Source: JBBQKG01 sp038326655
Lineage (GTDB): Bacteria > Actinomycetota > Thermoleophilia > Solirubrobacterales > JBBDJG01
Assembly: GCA_038326655.1 (NCBI GenBank)
Contig: JBBQKG010000014.1
Location: 10,357 to 74,356 of the forward strand
Reading direction: 5' to 3'
Length of the DNA stretch: 64,000 nt
Part shown: positions 51,515 through 57,576 of the stretch, in pieces
Position numbering within the stretch: the stretch's first letter is position 1
How the letters are laid out: every line of letters starts with the position of its first letter
Notes under the pieces: generated by a model
What the model was told of the DNA's origin: nothing
Databases searched by the model: none
The model's input: the letters and a program-made list of their open reading frames with translations, nothing else
Translations under genes and position numbers: made by a program

Positions 51515-51916
51515 ATGTCGCAGGACAACGTCGAGGTCATCCGACGCTTCCATGACGCGCTGAATCGTCGTGACGTTAAGGCGATGGTCGCCGTCTGGGA
51601 CGTCGACGCGGAGTTCAGACCGATCATGTCGAGCCTGGAAGGCGCGGTGTATAGAGGCCACGAAGGCCTTCGGAAGTGGCTCTCCGCGGTGTTCGAAGAC
51701 TGGGAAGTGTTCGAGGCATACGACGAGGAGTTCCGCCAAGCAGGTGATCTCGTGCTCTCCTTCGGGCGCTGGCATGCGTGCGGACGTGGCAGCGGCATCA
51801 CCCTCGACATCGACACGGCGGCCTGGCTTGTGCGCGTTCAGGAAGGAAAAGTCGTCTGGTGGCAGACCTTCACCGACCCGGCTGAAGCGCTAAGGGCCGC
51901 CGGCCTCTCGGAGTAG
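51515..51916 (+). CDS. SnoaL/NTF2-like protein, copy d
   Basis: A 133-aa NTF2-fold protein: MSQDNVEVIRRFHDALNRRD, LEGAVYRGHEGLRKWLSAVF, FGRWHACGRGSGI, VRVQEGKVVWWQTFTDPAEA and LRAAGLSE. It resembles copy a most, including the leaderless promoter and a 3' end (TCGGAGTAGGCG) that leads straight into another copy (e). The a-b and d-e pairs therefore look like duplicates of one two-gene cassette, one inside and one outside the integrated segment. Confidence 0.85.
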   Translation: MSQDNVEVIRRFHDALNRRDVKAMVAVWDVDAEFRPIMSSLEGAVYRGHEGLRKWLSAVFEDWEVFEAYDEEFRQAGDLVLSFGRWHACGRGSGITLDIDTAAWLVRVQEGKVVWWQTFTDPAEALRAAGLSE

Positions 51917-51919
51917 GCG

Positions 51920-51970
51920 ATGTCGCAGGAGAACGTGGAGGTAGTGCAGCGCTTTTACGAGGACAGTTGA
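51920..51970 (+). pseudogene. SnoaL-like copy e, 5' fragment
   Basis: The first 15 codons (MSQENVEVVQRFYED) of a family member, cut by foreign sequence and stopping at once (TGA at 51968). The matching 3' end is at 52262-52297, so about 300 bases interrupt or replace the body of the gene. Confidence 0.75.
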
Positions 51971-52006
51971 AGAACAAGCACTGAACGAATTGGGAGGGGT
52001 TTTTCA

Positions 52007-52255
52007 ATGACTTCCAACAAGGAAGTGATCTGGATCGGTGCCAAGAAAGGTGTGGCTCTGGGAAGCGTAAATCTGGAGAATTTTCTGCCGGGCACTAAGT
52101 GGTTGAATATGCCGGAGTACTTCGTGACGCATGATCCGAATTGCAAGTACATACTGGGGCGAGAACGAATGTGGGGCAACCCTGCGCCACGGACCACGGC
52201 GAACCTCGTCCCAGCAAATGTGCGCCGTTGCAAATTCTGCGGTGGCGGAAGGTAA
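52007..52255 (+). CDS. 82-aa AT-richer inserted ORF with H-C/C-C motif
   Basis: Reads MTSNKEVIWIGAKKGVALGS, LPGTKWLNMPEYF, THDPNCKYILGRERMWG and VRRCKFCGGGR. His-x4-Cys and a terminal CKFC could bind one zinc. GGGAGGGG lies 8 bases before the ATG. By eye the segment is near 50% G+C, far below its surroundings, and it splits SnoaL copy e, so it appears horizontally acquired. No family is recognised with certainty. Confidence 0.6.
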   Translation: MTSNKEVIWIGAKKGVALGSVNLENFLPGTKWLNMPEYFVTHDPNCKYILGRERMWGNPAPRTTANLVPANVRRCKFCGGGR

Positions 52256-52261
52256 AACTGG

Positions 52262-52297
52262 CATGGGGCTGTCGGAGCAAGACGCTCACGCCGATTG
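52262..52297 (+). pseudogene. SnoaL-like copy e, 3' fragment
   Basis: The last eleven codons (MGLSEQDAHAD in place of AVGLSEQDAHA) of a family member. 26 bases are identical to the ends of copies b (46001-46026) and c (46456-46481). Confidence 0.75.
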
Positions 52298-52319
52298 ACC
52301 ACGCGCTCTGTTGGCTCGG

Positions 52320-52472
52320 ATGGCTGCCGTGATCGACGCACAACGCACCATCGCTGCAGGCGAGGTCGGGGCTCGGCCGGCGTTACGTCAGAGCCTCATT
52401 GACCTGGCGTCGGTCTCCGAGCTGCTGGTCGAAGCGTTGACAGCGCCCCTCGGGAAAAACTCGGGAAAGTGA
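52320..52472 (+). CDS. 50-aa ORF ending GKNSGK
   Basis: Reads MAAVIDAQRTIAAGEVGARP, ALRQSLIDLASVSELLVEAL and ends TAPLGKNSGK. Helical. Its last codons are the right inner repeat; the left inner repeat also encodes GKNSGK in the same strand sense. It may be a real small gene of the element or the end of an old integrase-type gene. No start-site support. Confidence 0.35.
   Translation: MAAVIDAQRTIAAGEVGARPALRQSLIDLASVSELLVEALTAPLGKNSGK
52442..52470. repeat. Right inner repeat, candidate integrase arm sites
   Basis: AGCGCCC followed by TCGGGAAAAACTCGGGAAA, near identical to 47221-47252 and in the same orientation, 73 bases inside the right core repeat. Confidence 0.45.
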
Positions 52473-52533
52473 ACGCCCCGCTGTAGCGGTCCCGAGCGGT
52501 TGCCAGCGGTAGGTAATCGGCTCTATAAAGCGA

Positions 52534-52557
52534 AACGCCCCTTGGTGAAGGGACGTT
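52534..52557 (-). terminator. Terminator of the Rrf2-family gene
   Basis: On the minus strand AACG-TCCCTT / AAGGGG-CGTT arms (one C-A mismatch) with a CACC loop, starting three bases past the stop and followed by TCGCTTT. Its 5' half forms part of the proposed attachment core. Confidence 0.6.
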
Positions 52558-52572
52558 CGCTAGATGTAGTAC
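52544..52572. repeat. Candidate attR core at the Rrf2 gene 3' end
   Basis: Partner of 47162-47190 (exact AGATGTAGTAC plus GGTGAAGGG-CGT at the same 18-base offset). It contains the last codons (TACTACATCTAG read on the minus strand) of the Rrf2-family gene, which stays intact, as expected for integration at a gene's 3' end. Confidence 0.5.
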
Positions 52573-52982
52573 ATGCGCGCGCCGGCCGCCTCGGCCTCGC
52601 GCTGTGCGATCTCGCCGACCGTGGCGCCGCCCAGCACCTCGCGGAGCGACCTCACGGCTGCGGTCCAGACGTCCTGCTGGTCGGCGCCCTCCGCCTTGAC
52701 GTCCGCGCCGAGCTCGCCGTCGAGCTGCTCGACGACTTCGAGCACCGTCACCTCGCCCGGGTCCTTCACGAACGTGTAGCCGCCCTTCACGCCGCGCTGG
52801 CTCTGAAGCATGCCCGCGCGCCGCAGCGTCGCGAAGAGCTGCTCGAGGAACTGGAGCGGGATGTCACGCCGGCGCGCGAGCTCGGCGATCGGCACCGGCT
52901 TTCCCCCCGGGACGGCGCCCAGCCGTGCCAGCTCGCAGAGCGCCCGGACCGCGTAGCGGGACTTCGATGTGATCGTGATCAA
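52560..52982 (-). CDS. Rrf2-family transcriptional regulator
   Basis: A 140-aa winged-helix regulator: ITITSKSRYAVRALCELARL, IAELARRRDIPLQFLEQLFA (recognition helix), LRRAGMLQSQRGVKGGYTF and VTVLEVVEQLDGE. The three clustered cysteines of the iron-sulfur members (IscR, NsrR) are absent, so it is closer to cluster-free CymR-like proteins, which govern cysteine metabolism in Bacillus. The TTG start at 52982 gives the family N-terminus; ATG at 53036 is possible. It is divergent from vanZ with 32 bases between. Confidence 0.88.
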   Translation of the reverse strand: MITITSKSRYAVRALCELARLGAVPGGKPVPIAELARRRDIPLQFLEQLFATLRRAGMLQSQRGVKGGYTFVKDPGEVTVLEVVEQLDGELGADVKAEGADQQDVWTAAVRSLREVLGGATVGEIAQREAEAAGARMYYI

Positions 52983-53014
52983 GCTGTCACCATCGAGCTT
53001 CGAGGACCAGTCTA

Positions 53015-53446
53015 GTGTCGCGACCGACCGCATCCACGAGGCTCTCCCCCGCGCGCGTCGCGTCGCTGCTCGTGCCACCGCTTGTCGTGATGGCGGCGAT
53101 CTTCCTGCTCTCGGCCCAGCCGAGCGACGGCCACCATCCTGAGATCGTCGTGTTGCTGCGGAAGCTCGCACACGTGACGGAGTACGCGGTACTGACGCTC
53201 TGCTGGTGGCGTGCGTTTCGCGGGCTCGCGACGCGCGACAACCGCGTGGCGATCGCGCTCGCGGTCGCGGTCGCGCTCGCCTACTCGGGAAGCGACGAGT
53301 TCCACCAGACGTTCGTCAGCGGGCGGCACGGCACGCCGGTCGACGTGCTGATCGACGCGATCGGGATGGCGATCGCGGGTATGGTCGCGACCCGGGCCTA
53401 CGCGCGGCGCCGGAGGCTGGGCCCTTCACGGCCGAGCGCGGCGTAG
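53015..53446 (+). CDS. VanZ-like membrane protein
   Basis: A 143-aa protein with about four hydrophobic segments. It shows the VanZ signatures FLLSAQPS, LLRKLAHVTEYAVLTLCWWR and YSGSDEFHQTFVSGRHGTPVDVLIDAIG. The family gave its name to a teicoplanin-resistance gene, but most members have no proven role. GTG start at 53015. Its end overlaps a small convergent ORF by 49 bases. Confidence 0.85.
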   Translation: MSRPTASTRLSPARVASLLVPPLVVMAAIFLLSAQPSDGHHPEIVVLLRKLAHVTEYAVLTLCWWRAFRGLATRDNRVAIALAVAVALAYSGSDEFHQTFVSGRHGTPVDVLIDAIGMAIAGMVATRAYARRRRLGPSRPSAA

Positions 53447-53613
53447 GCGAGCGCCTCGAGCGAGCGCGAAAGGCGCGACAGCTCCTGGAGCGCGACCGGC
53501 ATCGTCTCGAGCATCGCGAGCCGGCTCTGGATTGTCTCGAGCTCGCGCGCGATCCGGCGCAGCTCCTCGTAGAGCAGGTCGAACTGCTTTTCCTGGAGCG
53601 TCTGCTCCGCCAT
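53398..53613 (-). CDS. 71-aa coiled-coil protein
   Basis: Reads MAEQTLQEKQFDLLYEELRR, IARELETIQSRLAMLETM, then LQELSRLSRSLEALAYAALG. Heptad-like spacing of Leu/Ile suggests a coiled coil. The 3' 49 bases overlap vanZ on the opposite strand. It follows the HDOD-LuxR gene by 11 bases on the same strand. Function unknown. Confidence 0.55.
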   Translation of the reverse strand: MAEQTLQEKQFDLLYEELRRIARELETIQSRLAMLETMPVALQELSRLSRSLEALAYAALGREGPSLRRRA

Positions 53614-53624
53614 GCGGCTTTAGA

Positions 53625-54743
53625 TTAGAGCCAGCCGCGCTCGGAGGCGATCAGTACCGCCTGCGCGCGATCGACCGCGCCGAGCTTCCCGTACACGTTG
53701 TGCAGATGGGTGCGCACGGTGCTGGTCGACAGGCCGAGCTCAAGGGCGATCTGCTTGTAGACCTTGCCCTCCGCCAGCCGTTTGAGGACCTCGAGCTCGC
53801 GAGCGGACAGCGGGCACGGCGTGGTCGAGCGCTTCCGGTCGGGCGGTGGCCCGGGAAGCTCGAAGAGCACCTCGCGAAGGTCCTGGGGCCCGAGGCCGAT
53901 CCGGCGCGCGACCGCAAGCAGCTGGTCGGGTGCGACGGCCTGGCCCTGGGCGTAGTGGGCGAGCATGTCTGCGAGCCGCACCAGCGCGGCCTCGCCGGAG
54001 ACATCGTCGGCGTGGTGATGCTCGATCGCGCCCGCGAGCTGCTGCGGCAGTCCCCAGCGACGCGCCATCACGCCGCCGACTAGGGCGTGGTCGATGCCGA
54101 GCTCGCGGCGCTCGGCGTGAATCCGGTGCTCGGGGCTCTTTGCGGCCGTGTGGATCTGGCCCGGGTAGCCCGGGTAGGCCTGAACCAGCACGAGCTTTCC
54201 GATGTCGTGCAGGAGCGATGAGATCAGCAGTTCGTCACGGTCCGGAAAGTCGATCCGGACGCTGAGCCGGTCGGCCGCGCGCTGGGTCGCGACCGCGTGC
54301 AGGCGGAAGCGCTCAGGCGCCGCGTCCCAGATCGGCGTGCGCTCGAAGAAGTCGAAGGTCTTGGTGGTGCCGATCAGCGCCTCCACACCGGCGGGCGTGA
54401 GGATCTCGATCGCCTGCGGCACCGTGCGGATCTTGCCGCGAGCCTCGGGGCGCTTGTTCGCGAGGCGCATCACGGAGATCACCAGCGCGACGTCGGACTC
54501 GATCGCGGCGACCATGTCGGCGACCGAGGGCTGATCCTGGCTCACGAGGCGCAGGACCCGCTTGCGCGACTCGGCGAGCGCGGGGAAGGCCTCGAGGGCC
54601 TCGAAAGCAGCGGTCAGCCGACGGCCGTGGCCCTCGTTGTGCTGCTTGGCTCCTGGAAGCGCGCCGGCGGGCGACTGGGGGTCGATTGCGGCCCCATTGG
54701 TCCGCCCCTGCGCCACACGCTTCCCTGCGGTGCTGCTTGACAT
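53625..54743 (-). CDS. HDOD-domain protein fused to a LuxR helix-turn-helix
   Basis: A 372-aa signalling protein. An HDOD domain (about 40-240) has the typical LRLVSQDQPSVADMVAAIES, VMRLANKRP and an HD-like LLISSLLHDIGKLVL with the later AIEHHHADD. The C-terminus is a LuxR/NarL DNA-binding domain (LSARELEVLKRLAEGKVYKQ, LGLSTSTVRTHLHNVYGKL). HDOD proteins usually lack catalysis and act as scaffolds; a direct fusion to a LuxR domain makes it a one-component regulator of unknown ligand. ATG at 54743 is preferred; TTG at 54770 is possible. Confidence 0.87.
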   Translation of the reverse strand: MSSSTAGKRVAQGRTNGAAIDPQSPAGALPGAKQHNEGHGRRLTAAFEALEAFPALAESRKRVLRLVSQDQPSVADMVAAIESDVALVISVMRLANKRPEARGKIRTVPQAIEILTPAGVEALIGTTKTFDFFERTPIWDAAPERFRLHAVATQRAADRLSVRIDFPDRDELLISSLLHDIGKLVLVQAYPGYPGQIHTAAKSPEHRIHAERRELGIDHALVGGVMARRWGLPQQLAGAIEHHHADDVSGEAALVRLADMLAHYAQGQAVAPDQLLAVARRIGLGPQDLREVLFELPGPPPDRKRSTTPCPLSARELEVLKRLAEGKVYKQIALELGLSTSTVRTHLHNVYGKLGAVDRAQAVLIASERGWL

Positions 54744-54804
54744 TGGCAAGTCAGGTATCGGCAGATGCAACCGAGAAGTTGACCCCAGCCGCGGGCGATT
54801 CTCA

Positions 54805-56181
54805 CTAGAGCGCTGCGATCGCGGCGTCGATCCGCCCGAGCGACTCCTCCTTGCCGAGCAGCGCGAGCGTTTCGAAGATCCCGACCGACACCGTTCGGCC
54901 CGTCACGGCGACCCGGATCGGCTGGAAGAGCGCTCCGGGCTTCACGTCGAGATCCTCCGCAACCCGTCGCAGCGCCATCTCCAGTTGCTGCTCGTCGAAC
55001 GGCTCGGCGCCGGCCAGCGCGTCGCGCGCACGCTCAAGCTTCTCCTGGGCGCCGTCCTTGGACATCACCTTTGCCCAGGCGGACTCGTCGCGGGCCAACG
55101 GCTCGAAGGCGAACCGGATCAGGTCATAGAGGTCCGCGAGGGTCTGGGCCTTCTCCCGGGCGGCTGCGACAGCCTGTTCGAGGCGTGGGTCGTCGGCGCC
55201 CGGCAGGGCGGCGCGGCGCATCCAGTCACGGATTCGCTCGGCGAGCTCGGCCGGGCTCAGCTCGCGCATGTAATGGCCGTTCATCCACCGGAGCTTCTGC
55301 TCGTCGAACACCGCGGGTGAGCGCGAGACGCGTTCGAGTGAGAACTTGCCGATCAACTCGTCGGTCGAGAAAAAGGTGGTCGTTTCGTCGTAGCCCCAGC
55401 CCAGCAGCGCGAGGTAGTTGCGCACGGCCTCTTGGAGGTAACCGGCGTCGCGTAGCTCCTGGACCGAGGCGGCGCCGTGACGCTTCGACAGGGGGCGCCC
55501 GTCGGTTCCGTGCAGGAGCGGCAGATGCGCATAGATCGGCGCCGCCGCGCCCAGCGCACCCAGCACCAGCAACTGCCGGGGGGTGTTGGAGAGATGGTCC
55601 TCGCCTCGCACGACGTGCGTGATGCCCATATCGGAGTCGTCGACGGCGACGGCAAAGTTGTAGAGCGGCGTGCCGTCCGCGCGTGCGATCACGAAGTCGT
55701 CGAGCAGCCGGTGCTCGAAGGGCGACTCGCCGCGGATCACGTCGTGGACGACCGTCACGCCCTCGTCGGGCACGCGTAGCCGCACGGCCGCGCCCTCGGC
55801 CCCCCCCTGCACCGCCTCACCGCGATAGCCGGCGTCGCCGCGTTCCTGCTTGGCGTGCTTCACGTCCTCGGCGGTCGCCACGTCCCAATACGCGGCGCCG
55901 GACGCGAGCAGCTCCGCGAGACGCTCGGCGTACCGGTCGGAGCGCTCGGCCTGGCGGAACGGGCCCTCGTCCCAGTCCAGCTCGAGCCACTCCAGCGCGT
56001 CCAGGATCTGGGCGACCGCCTCGTCGGTGGAGCGCTCGCGATCGGTGTCCTCGAGGCGCAGCACAAGCCGGTGCTCGGGCGACTGGCGCGCCAGAAGCCA
56101 GTTGTAGAGTGCCGTCCGCGCGCCACCGATGTGGAGGAAGCCGGTCGGGCTGGGTGCGAACCTGAAGCGATGCGCGGACAC
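54805..56181 (-). CDS. gltX: Glutamyl-tRNA synthetase
   Basis: Class I synthetase of 458 aa. The HIGH motif appears as FLHIGGARTALYNWL near residue 15, and KMSKS as RPLSKRHGAASV near the middle. Since gatCAB is present and no glnS is seen, it may be non-discriminating and also charge tRNA-Gln with glutamate. ATG at 56181. It starts only 8 bases from the divergent nfo start, so the two promoters must overlap each other's coding ends. Confidence 0.95.
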   Translation of the reverse strand: MSAHRFRFAPSPTGFLHIGGARTALYNWLLARQSPEHRLVLRLEDTDRERSTDEAVAQILDALEWLELDWDEGPFRQAERSDRYAERLAELLASGAAYWDVATAEDVKHAKQERGDAGYRGEAVQGGAEGAAVRLRVPDEGVTVVHDVIRGESPFEHRLLDDFVIARADGTPLYNFAVAVDDSDMGITHVVRGEDHLSNTPRQLLVLGALGAAAPIYAHLPLLHGTDGRPLSKRHGAASVQELRDAGYLQEAVRNYLALLGWGYDETTTFFSTDELIGKFSLERVSRSPAVFDEQKLRWMNGHYMRELSPAELAERIRDWMRRAALPGADDPRLEQAVAAAREKAQTLADLYDLIRFAFEPLARDESAWAKVMSKDGAQEKLERARDALAGAEPFDEQQLEMALRRVAEDLDVKPGALFQPIRVAVTGRTVSVGIFETLALLGKEESLGRIDAAIAAL

Positions 56182-56189
56182 GGGACGAG

Positions 56190-57056
56190 ATGCTAATCGG
56201 CGCCCACGTCTCCTCGGCGGGAGGCCTCGACCGCGCGGTCGAGCGCGCGGAGGCGATCGGCGCGGAGTCGATCCAGATCTTCAACCAGAGCCCGCGCATG
56301 TGGCGGCCCACCGGCTACACCGACCAGAACTTCGCCCGCTTCCGCGAACGGCTCGCCGCGAGCCCCGTCGAGTCGGTCTACATCCATGCGGTCTACCTGA
56401 TCAACGTCGCAAGCGACGACGCGGAAGTCTGTCGCAAGTCGCTCGAGTCGCTCACCCACGCGCTCACGGTGGGTGACGCGATCGGCGCGAGCGGCGTGAT
56501 CGTGCATCCCGGCAGCGGCAAGGGCCAGCAGCCCGCGCCGACGTTCAAGCGCGCCGGTATCGCGTTCAAGGAGGCCCTGTCACGGACGGAGCGCTGCCGG
56601 TTGCTCTTCGAGAACACGGCCGGCGCTGGATTCACGATCGGGCGCACGTTCGAGGAGCTCGCCGCGGTCGTCGGCGTTTCGGGCGAAGGCGAGCGGCTGG
56701 GCGTCTGCCTGGACTCCTGCCATCTGCTCGCATCCGGCTATGAGATCCGCAGCGCGGATGCGGCCGCCGCCGTCGTGGACGAGTTCGACCGCGACGTCGG
56801 CCTCGAGCGCCTCCACGCGCTGCACCTGAACGACTCGATGACGGCGCTCGGCTCAAACGTCGATCGGCACGCCAACCTCGGCGAAGGCGAGCTCGGCGAA
56901 GACGGGCTGCGCGTCTTCCTGGGCGAGCCACGCTTCAAGGGTCTGCCGGTCCTGATCGAGGTGCCGGGACCCGACGGTCACGGACCCGACAAGCGTCAGA
57001 TCGACATCGCGAAACGGCTCAGGGACGAGGCCGCTAAACCCAAACGCCATCCCTAA
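56190..57056 (+). CDS. nfo: Endonuclease IV (AP endonuclease)
   Basis: A 288-aa zinc-dependent TIM-barrel AP endonuclease. It begins MLIGAHVSSAGGLDRAVERA and retains the metal-site signatures: NQSPRMW, LLFENTAGAGFTIG, GVCLDSCHLLASGY, LHLNDSMTALGSNVDRHANL and PVLIEVPGPDG. ATG at 56190, divergent from gltX with eight bases between starts. A perfect hairpin follows seven bases past the stop. Confidence 0.95.
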   Translation: MLIGAHVSSAGGLDRAVERAEAIGAESIQIFNQSPRMWRPTGYTDQNFARFRERLAASPVESVYIHAVYLINVASDDAEVCRKSLESLTHALTVGDAIGASGVIVHPGSGKGQQPAPTFKRAGIAFKEALSRTERCRLLFENTAGAGFTIGRTFEELAAVVGVSGEGERLGVCLDSCHLLASGYEIRSADAAAAVVDEFDRDVGLERLHALHLNDSMTALGSNVDRHANLGEGELGEDGLRVFLGEPRFKGLPVLIEVPGPDGHGPDKRQIDIAKRLRDEAAKPKRHP

Positions 57057-57062
57057 CCAAAC

Positions 57063-57088
57063 CCGTCAGTCTGCTCGCAGACTGACGG
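57063..57088. terminator. Perfect 12-bp-arm hairpin between convergent genes
   Basis: CCGTCAGTCTGC and GCAGACTGACGG with a TC spacer, between the ends of nfo (plus) and the cysteine-rich gene (minus), so it can serve both. Same class as 6745-6770 and 14112-14137. Confidence 0.65.
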
Positions 57089-57092
57089 CCAG

Positions 57093-57497
57093 TTATTCCG
57101 GAATCAGACTCGCTCGCAAGTCAAAAGCCCGGTACCCGCCGGGGTCTGATTCCGTCGCGTCGAAGAACCGCGGGTTGACGCAGTCGAACGCGTCCCCGCT
57201 GCCCTCGTAGGAGCGCTCGACGCTGAACGGACACATCGGCAGCGGCTCGCGCACCGCCTTCACGCCGCCGTACCCCTGACGCGTGCGCTCAGCCTTGTGG
57301 AACATCTCGACGTCGATCTCGACGCCGAACACTTTCTGGAGGCAACCCATGTAGCTGCGCCCGGACGATTCGTCCTGGTACGTGTAGAGAAACGGGCAGC
57401 CCATCTCGATGCAGCCGCGAGGCTCGATCGTCTTGTCGCAGAACGCACAGCACCGGCGACATTCGGTGTGCTGTGTGGTCTTGGCGCGGACTGCCAT
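57093..57497 (-). CDS. Cysteine-rich conserved protein, unknown function
   Basis: A 134-aa soluble protein. The N-terminal half holds CRRCCAFCDKTIEPRGC, EMGCPFLYTYQDESSGRSYM, GCLQKVFGVEIDVEMF and later MCPFSVERSYEG and FDCVNP, so eight or more cysteines could bind metal or a cluster. Similar proteins occur widely in actinobacteria without assigned role. ATG at 57497. Single gene between nfo (convergent) and dnaE (same strand, upstream of it on the chromosome). Confidence 0.75.
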   Translation of the reverse strand: MAVRAKTTQHTECRRCCAFCDKTIEPRGCIEMGCPFLYTYQDESSGRSYMGCLQKVFGVEIDVEMFHKAERTRQGYGGVKAVREPLPMCPFSVERSYEGSGDAFDCVNPRFFDATESDPGGYRAFDLRASLIPE

Positions 57498-57576
57498 GCG
57501 CAGAGTGTACCCACGTTTTGGCGGCTTCCAGACGGGCGGCCAGATGTCCTAAACGGGCCGCCGGGACGGTCTGAAA

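Noticed and set aside
46001..52293. 26-bp identical repeats at 46001-46026, 46456-46481 and 52268-52293 looked like attachment sites flanking the integrase region.
   Set aside because: All three are the 3' ends of SnoaL-like paralogues and one pair flanks no recombinase, so gene-family identity explains them. They remain a fallback if the Rrf2-end repeat is disproved.
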